From the NCBI GenBank assembly GCA_013151585.1, contig JAADHY010000686.1, positions 1 through 16,973 on the forward strand: a stretch of 16,973 nucleotides of DNA, read 5' to 3'. This document shows, piece after piece, positions 7,255 through 15,070 of the stretch; the stretch's first letter is position 1, and every line of letters starts with the position of its first letter. The notes below the pieces were generated by a model, which saw only the letters and a program-made list of their open reading frames with translations, was not told where the DNA came from and ran no database searches. A program made the position numbers and the translations under genes. Source of the stretch: Planctomycetota bacterium (lineage in GTDB: Bacteria > Planctomycetota > Planctomycetia > Planctomycetales > Planctomycetaceae).

Positions 7255-10200
7255 CTACTCCGCCAATTGGCCCGGGGCATACTTCACTCGGAAGAACACC
7301 GAGTACAGCACCGGCAGCACAACCATGGTCAAAACAGTGGCGACTACCAGACCGGCGATGATCGTCACGGCCATGGCGACGAAGAAGGCATCGACCACCA
7401 GCGGAATCATGCCCAGCGCGGTAGTCAACGCGGCCATGGCGACGGGGCGCAGGCGGCTCAGTCCCGAATCGACCACCGCTTTGAACGGCGGCACGCCATT
7501 GCGCTGCTGAACTTGAATCTCGTCGACAAGTACGATCGCGTTCTTGATCAACATGCCTGACAGGCTCATAAAGCCCAGCAACGCCATGAATCCAAATGGC
7601 TGCCGGGTCAAGAGCAGACCGGCGGTGACCCCGATCACGGCCAGCGGCACGGTAAGCCAAATCACCAGGGGAAGGCGCAGCGAGTTAAACAACGCGATGA
7701 CGATCAGCACCATGGCTAGCAGGAAGAAAGGCATGCTGGCGCCGATGCCCTGCTGGGCTTTCCGCGAGTCGCGGTACTCGCCCCACCACTCGAGTTCATA
7801 GTCGGGCCCCATTTCCAGCGCCTCGACCTTCGGGCGGATACGCTCCAACAGCGCCGGAGCGGTGCCAAAGGCGGGGTCCGCGTGAACCGTGATCGTGGTC
7901 TTGCGGTTCAGCCGCTGGATGATTTCATCTTCGAACGACGTTTCGAACCGCTGGACGACCTGCCGGAGCGGGATCATCTGCTGGGCGGCCGGGCTCCAGA
8001 TTTGGAGGTTGTTCACCGAGGCGACATCGGTGCGTTCTTCTTCCGGAGCGCGGAAATAGATGGGCAACAGTTCGTCGCCTTCACGATACACGCCAACGGC
8101 CGCTCCCTGGAAGCTGGATTTGATCGCCAGGGCGACGTCCTGCGCGGTGACGCCTGCATTGTTGGCCTCCTCTTCGGCCAGAACCGGACGCATCACCTTT
8201 ACCCGCTGGCGCCAGTCGGTGCGGATCGCTTTGGCGCCGCCGTCTTTATACAAGATGTCAATCGTTTGTTCGGCCAGCCGTCGCAGCACGTTTGGATCGG
8301 GGCCGCTGAAGCGGGCCTGGATCTTGCCGCCGGAGCCCGGCCCGAGAAGGAACTTCCTGCCGTACACTTCAGTGTCGGGGAATTTCTGCGGCAGTTCACG
8401 TTCGACCCGCGCGACCAACTCGTCGATCACACGGTAATCTTCCACGTCGATCAGGAATTGGACGTACGCGCTGTTGACCTTTTCCGGCGCGTACGTCACC
8501 AGGAAACGCAGCCCACCGGCGCCGACCAACGTTGTGACGTGTTTTGCGCCGTCCAGGTTTGCCAGATACTCCTGAATCTGTTCCGCCGTGCCCACCGTCT
8601 GGTCGATATGAGTTCCCTGCGGCAGCCAGACATCGACCATGAACTGCGGCCGCGTGGAACTAGGGAAGAAACTTCGGTCGACGAATTGAAAGCCCCATAA
8701 CGAGACCCCAAAGATGCCCAGCACGACCATCACGGTGACCCAACGAAAGCGGATGGCCATCAGCAGCAGCTTGCGATACATGCGGAAAACGAAACCCCCG
8801 TAAGGATCGTGGACCTGCTCGGGGTCGGATTTCTTCTTTCCCGGCTTTAAAAACATGACGCACAGCAACGGGGTCACCGTCACGCCGGTCAACCAGCTCA
8901 GGCCAAGCGAAAGGAAAACGACTTGGAACAGGGACCGGCAGAATTCGCCGGTCGAATCTGGTGACAGGCCGATGGCCCCAAAGGCCATAATCGCCACGGC
9001 TGTAGCGCCCAGCAGAGGCAGCGATTGCTGGCCGACGACGTCCTTAGCCGCCTCGGCCGCGTCCCGGCCCTGTTTGATTCGCACCAGCACTCCGTCGACG
9101 ACTACGATCGCATTATCGACAAGCATGCCGAGCGCGATGACTAAGGCGCCAAGCGAAATCCGCTCCAACGCCACCCCCCAAGGCCCCATGAACACGAAGG
9201 TGGACAGGATCGTCAGCGCCAGGACAGCGCCGATGATCAACGCACTGCGCAACCCCATGAACACCAGCAGCACGACGATTACGATGAGGACGGCTTCGAT
9301 CAGGTTGACGAGAAAGCCGTTTACGGCGGTGGTCACCGCTTCGGATTGCAGCGAAATAATGCCGATGTCAACACCGAGCGGGATGCGTTCCATCAGCTCT
9401 TTCATGCGAGCTTCGATGGCCTCGCCCATCACCACCACGTTTCCACCTTTAACGGTCGAGATGCCCAAGCCGATGGCCGGATGACCGTCGTATTGGAGCA
9501 CGGTCTGAGGCGGTTCCACGTAGCCGCGGCGCACGTCGGCCACATCGCGCAGGTAAATCTGCTGGCCGGACTCGCCGCCGCGGATCAGCAGGTCTTCGAC
9601 ATCCTTGACCGAGGCGAACGAACCGGTGGGCGCAATCGCAATGAATTCCGGCCCAACTCGGACGCGCCCGGCATCCGCGACCAGATTCTTCTCCTGCAGC
9701 TTAGTGACGATCTGGGCGGGGTGGATTCCCAATTGCGACATGCGATCGCGGTTCGGCACGACGTAAATCGCTTCGCGGCGCTCGCCCCAAAATTCAATTT
9801 TCGCCACATCTTTGACCAGCAACAGTTCGCGGCGCAGCAGCTTGGCAACTTCTTTCAGCTCGGCGTACGTGTATTCATCCCCATAAATGGCGACGAAAAT
9901 CCCCCACACGTCTCCATAATCGTCGTTGACGACTGACGGGCCGGCACCAGGCGGCAGTTGGTCTTGAATGTCCCCGACTTTGCGCCGCAGTTCGTCCCAA
10001 ACCTGCGGCAGAGCGCTCTCGTCGTACTTGTCCTTGATGCGCACGGTGACGGTGGACAAGCCCCGGTCCGACTTGGACTCCACCTCCTTGACCTGGCCGA
10101 GCTGTTGGACTGCTTTTTCGATCTTGTCAGAGACCTCCGTCTCCACCTCCTCCGCAGTGGCGCCGGGGTAAGGCGTGATGACCAGCGCTTCCTTGATCGT

Positions 10201-10320
10201 GAATTCGGGGTCCTCCAGTCGGGAGAGGTTGTTAAAGGAAATGATCCCCCCGATGAAAAACACGGTGGTCAGAACGAGTGTGGTCGTCTTGTTGCGTATA
10301 GCCAGCTCAGCGAGATTCAT
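7255..10320 (-). CDS. RND efflux pump permease (AcrB/HAE1-type)
   Basis: A 1021-residue inner-membrane proton-driven exporter, full length for the family. It has the RND layout: TM1 at about 12-30, a first periplasmic loop (30-335), a TM2-6 block, a TM7 near 525-545, a second periplasmic loop and a TM8-12 block. In TM4, GMLVDNAIVVVDG (398-410) keeps the first proton-relay Asp (D402, AcrB D407) but has Asn403 in place of the second. In TM10, GMLIKNAIVLVDE keeps the relay Lys (K926), and TTALGMIPL (966-974) keeps the TM11 threonine. The TM4 motif is not of the heavy-metal (CusA) type, so drugs, dyes or lipophilic compounds are more likely substrates than metals. The start at 10320 is preceded by GGGAG about 10 bases upstream. 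It lies 105 bases after the adaptor gene and 17 before the antiporter, consistent with one operon. Confidence 0.97.
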   Translation of the reverse strand: MNLAELAIRNKTTTLVLTTVFFIGGIISFNNLSRLEDPEFTIKEALVITPYPGATAEEVETEVSDKIEKAVQQLGQVKEVESKSDRGLSTVTVRIKDKYDESALPQVWDELRRKVGDIQDQLPPGAGPSVVNDDYGDVWGIFVAIYGDEYTYAELKEVAKLLRRELLLVKDVAKIEFWGERREAIYVVPNRDRMSQLGIHPAQIVTKLQEKNLVADAGRVRVGPEFIAIAPTGSFASVKDVEDLLIRGGESGQQIYLRDVADVRRGYVEPPQTVLQYDGHPAIGLGISTVKGGNVVVMGEAIEARMKELMERIPLGVDIGIISLQSEAVTTAVNGFLVNLIEAVLIVIVVLLVFMGLRSALIIGAVLALTILSTFVFMGPWGVALERISLGALVIALGMLVDNAIVVVDGVLVRIKQGRDAAEAAKDVVGQQSLPLLGATAVAIMAFGAIGLSPDSTGEFCRSLFQVVFLSLGLSWLTGVTVTPLLCVMFLKPGKKKSDPEQVHDPYGGFVFRMYRKLLLMAIRFRWVTVMVVLGIFGVSLWGFQFVDRSFFPSSTRPQFMVDVWLPQGTHIDQTVGTAEQIQEYLANLDGAKHVTTLVGAGGLRFLVTYAPEKVNSAYVQFLIDVEDYRVIDELVARVERELPQKFPDTEVYGRKFLLGPGSGGKIQARFSGPDPNVLRRLAEQTIDILYKDGGAKAIRTDWRQRVKVMRPVLAEEEANNAGVTAQDVALAIKSSFQGAAVGVYREGDELLPIYFRAPEEERTDVASVNNLQIWSPAAQQMIPLRQVVQRFETSFEDEIIQRLNRKTTITVHADPAFGTAPALLERIRPKVEALEMGPDYELEWWGEYRDSRKAQQGIGASMPFFLLAMVLIVIALFNSLRLPLVIWLTVPLAVIGVTAGLLLTRQPFGFMALLGFMSLSGMLIKNAIVLVDEIQVQQRNGVPPFKAVVDSGLSRLRPVAMAALTTALGMIPLVVDAFFVAMAVTIIAGLVVATVLTMVVLPVLYSVFFRVKYAPGQLAE

Positions 10321-10425
10321 GAAAAAGCGACTCCCACCGTTAAACTTCTATCCGATGATTCGTCCGTGCTGTCTTTGAATGGGTGACTGGGGTCATAGCC
10401 GGCGAACGGGAAGCTCGCCGCCATT

Positions 10426-11505
10426 TCAAGGTTCGTACTTGCGGACCTGCATGCCTTCGCGCAGCAGGGCGACACCGGAGATGGCTATCATGTCGCCCTT
10501 TTTCACGCCTTTTTTCAACAACACGCGGTTTTTAGCCAGGGGGCCCAGTTCCACCGGGCACTTCGCGACCTTCATGGTCTTCGGGTCAACTTTCCAAACG
10601 TAGGGCTGCTTATTTTCGTCCGCCTGGACGGCCCAAGCAGGCACCGACCAGGCGCTTTCCGGGTCGACTACAACGCGCACACGCGCGGTCATCCCCGGGA
10701 GAATGTTCACATCCTTGGGGTTCTCGAACGTCAGCTTGACGGCGAAAGTGCGTGTGATCGGGTCGGCGGTCATGGCGTATTCCTTGATAACCGCTGGGAA
10801 CGTGCGGTCGGGCAAGGCGCTGACAATGACTTGGGGATTCAACCGTTTGGTGACTTGTTCTTTGGTTTCGCTATCAGCTTTCCCTCGCACGAAATCTCGT
10901 TCCGGCACCGCGACTTCGATTTCCAGCGAGGAGAGGTCCTGCAGAATCAGCACCGGCTGCTTGGCCACGACGTTGGCGAAGTCGTCGACCAACTTGCGCG
11001 CCACAACGCCGGCAAAGGGCGCTCGCAGCTCCGTGTCGCTGACCGCCTTTTGGGCGATTTCCAGACGGGCCTGGGCCACTTTCAGCGCCCGACGGTCGCG
11101 TTCGATCTCGTCAGCGGAGATCGCGCCGGGGTCTTCTTTGAAGATATTTTCGCTACGCTTCAGGTCAGCGCGGGCTTTTTCGAGGTTCGCTTGGGCGACT
11201 TTCAACTCCGCCTGATAGTCCCGCGGATCGAGACGGGCCAGGACTGCGTCCTTTTCCACGCGATCGCCTTCCTGGACCAGGAAGGCGATGACCCGCCCGG
11301 CCACTTCGAACCCCATTTCGGCCGTCTGGTGTGCCCGGATCGTTCCGGGATACTCCACCGTCGCCTCCGGCTGCAGCGAACCGATCACGTGGATCTTGAC
11401 CGGCCGCCCCGGCGGTTTCGGCTCGGGCGGCGGCTCGCTGCAGCCGCCAGCGAATAGGGCGGCGCTAAGGGTGAGGAGCATAATGAAAAAGTGCATGGTC
11501 TGCAT
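10426..11505 (-). CDS. RND efflux periplasmic adaptor lipoprotein (membrane-fusion protein)
   Basis: A 359-residue AcrA/MexA-type adaptor that links the inner-membrane pump to the outer-membrane channel. A short hydrophobic leader ends in LFAGGC, placing the lipidated Cys at residue 22, followed by a Pro-rich linker (SEPPPEPKPPGRP). The biotinyl/lipoyl-like halves flank a heptad-like helical hairpin (about residues 90-145, with AQANLEKARADLKRSE and AQARLEIAQKA). TELRAPFAGVVARKL begins the second half, and the beta-barrel contains ITRTFAVKLTFEN and LPGMTARVRV. It is the first gene of the operon with the pump and antiporter. Three in-frame ATGs are clustered at its start. GGGGAG directly abuts the first (11511) but is six bases from the second (11505), so I prefer 11505. 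No regulator gene stands beside it, which is unusual for such operons. Confidence 0.94.
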   Translation of the reverse strand: MQTMHFFIMLLTLSAALFAGGCSEPPPEPKPPGRPVKIHVIGSLQPEATVEYPGTIRAHQTAEMGFEVAGRVIAFLVQEGDRVEKDAVLARLDPRDYQAELKVAQANLEKARADLKRSENIFKEDPGAISADEIERDRRALKVAQARLEIAQKAVSDTELRAPFAGVVARKLVDDFANVVAKQPVLILQDLSSLEIEVAVPERDFVRGKADSETKEQVTKRLNPQVIVSALPDRTFPAVIKEYAMTADPITRTFAVKLTFENPKDVNILPGMTARVRVVVDPESAWSVPAWAVQADENKQPYVWKVDPKTMKVAKCPVELGPLAKNRVLLKKGVKKGDMIAISGVALLREGMQVRKYEP

Positions 11506-11823
11506 TCGCATCTCCCCATCTGAGAATCTTCAGTTCTTTTTCGCACCGGGGGCTTCGGAGCAGCCGGCGTTTCGCTGCGTATCCATGCCAGTGGTCCGCA
11601 GCCGGCATCGCGCGATCCCCCGTTCAGCTTTCGGTTGTTTTATCCGCGTCGACCTCGGCGATCCGCCGTTCGAGTTCGGACGGCCAAGTGCCTCCGCATC
11701 ACTGACGGTCCACGCCTTCGCCTGCACACACATCGTTTTCACGAGCGAGGGCAGGTCGCGTGCCGTCTGACACCGCCGGGTAAGGCGTATTTCCAAGTAG
11801 ATATCCGGCCCGTTCCAGTTCGC

Positions 11824-12443
11824 TCAAACATGGTCAGGCGGCTCGCTGGGACGCGATACCGAGATCTCTTTGACGTGTTTCTGGCACAGTTCCGCCAGGT
11901 TGCCGGTGTGGAAAACGAGCTGCCCCGTCAGCAAAAACAGGCCGCTGCGCCGACGTTGTCAAGCTTGCTGCAAGAGTCGTCGGCCACAGTCGTTTCGATC
12001 GCTTCGGGCAACATGCAAGACATGCAAAAGGGACGTGCAAGCGGGCCAAGCTCTCGCCATTGCCCGGCCTCGAACGACTCCCATGCCGCCCACCCAAGCC
12101 CGTAACGAAGCTCGTTACGCGGATCGACGTGATCGTTGGAAGAGTAGTACGCCCCACCCGGAACGAATCTGTTCCACCGCCAGGACATTCCGCAAACAAA
12201 CTTTGAACGTCGCCCCCGCCAACAGGCTCGCACCAAGCCAGCAGCGTGCGAACTTGTCGAAAAGCGAACTCTGCTGCGTTTGCGGTCCATCTCTGTCAGC
12301 TCGAAACAACGCCGGTCTCCGCTGACCGCTCGCTCATTATGACAACAAATCCTCCGAATATCCAGAGACCGCCTCCCGGCCACACTGCCGCCGGATCGCC
12401 GCAAAGCGGCAACCCTGGGTTGCGCTGCTGCGCGAGCCGACAT
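11824..12443 (-). pseudogene. Possible frameshifted remnant of a Cys-containing protein, family unknown
   Basis: The minus frame ending at 11928 (segment ELRYGLGWAAWESFEAGQW then PFCMSCMLPEAIETTVADD) is followed, in another frame, by 44 open codons (11824-11958) containing LFLLTGQLVFHTGNLAELC and a natural-looking acidic/Pro end. The second stretch has strongly GC-biased third positions. The junction near 11928-11958 could be a single frameshift. The N-terminal third of the long frame (before about 12330) is Arg/Ser-rich and probably not coding. I do not recognise the family; chance open frames in GC-rich DNA remain quite possible. Confidence 0.22.
12101..12119. promoter_or_regulatory. Perfect 8-base inverted repeat with 3-base spacer
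   Basis: CGTAACGA and TCGTTACG are exact complements around AGC. There is no U-run on either side, so it is not an intrinsic terminator. It may be a binding site for a small dimeric regulator or a chance palindrome; it falls inside the possible gene remnant, about 600 bases upstream of the efflux operon start. Confidence 0.3.
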
Positions 12444-12572
12444 TTCAGCATTCGTCCGGCATCCGTCGGCGGCCAGAGAGTGGGAGGGCAGCGGTCGCCC
12501 GGTTGGGATTCTATGAGGATTCCGATAGACTGACTCGGTCGCTGAGGCCTCGGTTCCGGCACGCTCTGATGG

Positions 12573-12631
12573 CCGTCCCAGCGGGTGGATCGTAGCGCCG
12601 CGTTCGTCGCTGAACGACGCTGCCGGGACGG
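12573..12631. other. Nested hairpin, candidate structured RNA or repeat element
   Basis: CCGTCCC (12573-12579) pairs with GGGACGG (12625-12631). AGCG (12580-12583) then pairs with CGCT (12618-12621) across a 3-base bulge, and an inner CGTTC/GAACG hairpin (12601-12616) closes a 6-base loop. Three coaxial pairings in 59 bases of a gene-free stretch are more than one expects by eye, but GC-rich sequence makes such folds common. Function unknown. Confidence 0.25.
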
Positions 12632-13285
12632 TTTCGGGCCCTGCCCAGCGAGTGGTCCCAGACTTGGCGTTTTGGATGGCCTACGAGCTGTTACCAGTCA
12701 GCCAGCCATGCTTGCGGGGCCGTACTCGGAGCGTCAGATTAACTTCGGCCGGCAGCAGGTGTGGTTGGGACATGGCGGAGTTTTCCGTCGGCCCTGTGTC
12801 GCGACCAACCGATCGCGGCCCAGCGGGAGCCTAGCTTTTTCCACCGAAAAGGCTTGCTCCGTCGTGGCGGCTGACGAGTGCCGGTTCGGGAGACGCAACG
12901 GAGCACGTCCTTCTGGTGCCCGAAAAACGAAAACAGCGTTTACGCTTCGGGGCCAATGCTTAAATTGTGAATCTCCGCAAGCTCACCCTGAGGGGGGAAC
13001 ACGGAAGCGGCCTCGCCGGGTAACTTTTTCGCAGAAAGGTATGGCCTAAGTGTCGGCGGGCCAGCGGGCTAAAACCGCTCTCCTTCCTCCAGGAAAGGGT
13101 GGCTGTGCCGCAAGTGCGAGGGGGGCGTTCAAGCAATTCTGTTCCTTCCTTTTCGGATTTCGATGGTCTCGATGATTTACCATTTCAGCAAATAGGCGAG
13201 CAGTGTCGTTCGGCCGCGCAGTTTCAGTACGGCGATACGTCGGCCGAAAGGAACAGGCAGGCATGGATAGAATCGGAGATGGCCG

Positions 13286-14659
13286 ATGACAAGGGAGAAA
13301 GCTGTGAGCCAAGAACCGTTGAGGGAACTCACGGATGCCATTGCGTCGGGCGATGCAGCCGAGGTGGCGGAATGGATCGATCGGATTCCGGAGGAAGATT
13401 CCGCTCGTAGCGTCGCCCGACTTCGTGAGTCCGAGCAGTTACAACTTTTGAATCTGCTGCCAGCGACGCGAGCGGCCGAGCTATTGGAGGAGTTGCCGGA
13501 GGCTCACGCAGCCGAACTGCTCGAACGTCTGGACCGCAAAGACGCCGCCGCCATTTTAAACGAAGTGGCCAGCGACGAGCAGGCCGACCTGCTCAACCGA
13601 CTCGACACGGCCGACGCCGAAGGCATCCTTTCGGCCATGGACCCGGCCGAAGCTGCGGATGCCCGCCGTCTGGCTCAGTATCCCGCCGAATCGGCCGGCG
13701 GCTTGATGATCAGCGAGTACCTGTCGTATCCAGAAGACTACACCGTCGACGACGTACTGGAGGACCTGCGGGCGAACGTCGAACGGTACCAGAAATACGA
13801 CGTCCAGTACGCCTATGTTGTCGATACGGCCGGTCGATTGAAGGGGGTCTTGCGGCTCCGCGACCTCCTGCTGGCCCGGCCGGACCAGCCGATTGGAGCG
13901 ATCGCCATTCGCGATCCCCACTCCGTCCCGGTGGATGCTCCTTTGTCCGAATTGGAACGGTTCTTTGACCACAATCAACTGTTCGGAGTACCGGTCGTGG
14001 ACGAAGCGGGCACTCTAGTCGGCGTCGTTCGGCGACAGGACGTCGAGCAGGCCGCCGAGGAGCGGACCGGCCGCGTCATGCTGAAGCTGACCGGCATTCT
14101 CGGCGGCGAAGAGTTGCGCACCATGCCGCTTTGGCGGCGGAGCGTGCGACGGCTTTCGTGGCTGAGCATTAACATTGTGCTGAACCTGATCGCCGCCAGC
14201 GTCATCTCGGTCTATCAAGAAACGCTCCAGGCCGCGATCACGTTGGCCGTCTTCCTGCCGATCATTTCGGACATGAGCGGCTGTTCGGGCAGCCAAGCCG
14301 TGGCCGTCAGCATGCGGGAGCTGGCTTTAGGCCTTTTGCGGCCGACAGAGATCTTGTGGGTGATCGCCAAGGAGTCTGCCGTGGGAGTCATCAACGGGAT
14401 TGGTTTGGGCCTATTGTTGGGGACCATCGCGTTCTTCTGGAAAGGTAACCCGTGGCTGGGTGGAGTCGTCGGAGTGGCCTTGGCACTGAATACGATCATC
14501 GCTGTTTGCCTGGGCGGAGCAATCCCACTCATCCTGCGCATGTTCAAACAAGACCCAGCGCTCGCCTCTGGCCCGATCCTCACGACGGTCACCGACATGT
14601 GCGGCTTTTTCCTGATGCTGAGCCTGGCTGAGCTCATTTTAACTCGCTTGGCCACGTGA
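13286..14659 (+). CDS. mgtE: Magnesium transporter MgtE
   Basis: A 457-residue Mg2+-gated Mg2+ channel of the inner membrane. Domain order is as in the family: an N-terminal superhelical MgtE_N domain (about 10-135, with repeated AAELLEEL/AAELLERL helices), the linker YPAESAGGLM (132-141), two CBS domains (about 142-260) that sense cytosolic Mg2+, a connecting helix, and five membrane helices (about 293-455). The pore region is present: LPIISDMSGCSGSQ (324-337) and TTVTDMCG (433-440), where D437 corresponds to the Mg2+-binding Asp of Thermus MgtE. In most homologues the first motif has GN; here Cys333 replaces the Asn. Two starts fit: ATG 13286 (GGAG seven bases upstream) and GTG 13304 (GGGAG upstream); the choice changes only six residues. 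It stands alone, followed 411 bases later by a diadenylate cyclase. No Mg2+ riboswitch was recognised upstream. Confidence 0.95.
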   Translation: MTREKAVSQEPLRELTDAIASGDAAEVAEWIDRIPEEDSARSVARLRESEQLQLLNLLPATRAAELLEELPEAHAAELLERLDRKDAAAILNEVASDEQADLLNRLDTADAEGILSAMDPAEAADARRLAQYPAESAGGLMISEYLSYPEDYTVDDVLEDLRANVERYQKYDVQYAYVVDTAGRLKGVLRLRDLLLARPDQPIGAIAIRDPHSVPVDAPLSELERFFDHNQLFGVPVVDEAGTLVGVVRRQDVEQAAEERTGRVMLKLTGILGGEELRTMPLWRRSVRRLSWLSINIVLNLIAASVISVYQETLQAAITLAVFLPIISDMSGCSGSQAVAVSMRELALGLLRPTEILWVIAKESAVGVINGIGLGLLLGTIAFFWKGNPWLGGVVGVALALNTIIAVCLGGAIPLILRMFKQDPALASGPILTTVTDMCGFFLMLSLAELILTRLAT

Positions 14660-15070
14660 GAGAGCTGAACGGTCTGTACGGAACCTTGCCGGAGCCGTTA
14701 GGAACCGTGCAGAAAATAAGTTGTGCGGCTCGGGATATAGAATGGGCTTTCCGGCCCGTCGAAAAGGCGACGGACAGCAATGTCCATCCTCCAAAATGAG
14801 CACCTTATTCTCTGACGACCCTTATCGCTGCCAATTCCACTTGACGAGTACTACGATACTCACGCTGGTTCGTAGGAACTGAGAGGCAGCCGGCAGGTTG
14901 GAAGGGCCGAATGCCGCCCGATTGGGAAAGCTCGCTTCCGGACGCCCCGGGCGGAGCACTCGCGTCGGTCGGCGCGGCTCAGCACAAACCGTTCCCGTCC
15001 CGCTGGGGCGTGGAATGCTAATCGAAAGACAGCCTTTCAGATGGCTTATGATGACAGAATGGAGGCAACA
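14660..15070. other. Interval between mgtE and the cyclase gene
   Basis: About 410 bases without a gene. The first 60 bases hold overlapping short inverted repeats (ACGGT...ACCGT and AACGG...CCGTT, 14668-14709) that may form an imperfect terminator, without a T-run. TATGAT at 15045-15050 resembles a -10 box just before the cyclase ribosome site, but no matching -35 is visible and the leader would be very short. A minus frame through here (14822-15283) overlaps the cyclase start and reads as noise. Confidence 0.4.

Larger units (their letters stand above)
11506..13285. other. 1.8-kb interval without a convincing gene; possible decayed minus-strand genes
   Basis: No open frame here has a recognisable family plus a ribosome site. 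Three short minus-strand stretches read like protein. Within 11928-12443 one frame has ELRYGLGWAAWESFEAGQW and ends in LPEAIETTVADDSCSKLDN. In a second frame (11824-11958, no ATG) the text continues TGQLVFHTGNLAELCQKHVK up to a stop at 11824. Near 11624-11698 a frame ends WPSELERRIAEVDADKTTES. They switch frame and have interrupting stops, as in degraded genes. A 64-codon plus frame from the ATG at 12339 (MTTNPPNIQRPPPGHTAAG) lacks a ribosome site. A small hairpin (AGCGG/CCGCT, 13063-13079, loop GCTAAAA) lies 200 bases before mgtE. The interval must hold the operon promoter on the minus strand and probably one for mgtE, but I could not place either. Confidence 0.4.

Noticed and set aside
7255..10320. 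Heavy-metal (CusA-type) RND pump, suggested by the Cys-rich neighbour
   Set aside because: TM4 and overall motifs are of the HAE1/AcrB kind, and no metal-binding Met cluster was seen.
11530..11796. 88-residue minus frame ending 24 bases upstream of the adaptor gene
   Set aside because: No ribosome site and an Arg/Ser-rich, low-complexity translation; mentioned only as part of the decayed interval.
12585..13049. 154-residue plus frame in the gene desert
   Set aside because: Composition rich in Arg/Pro/Ser with no domain or membrane pattern, and no ribosome site.
12940..13285. Possible Mg2+ riboswitch (M-box) upstream of mgtE
   Set aside because: I found none of the conserved M-box core sequences; only a small AGCGG/CCGCT hairpin.
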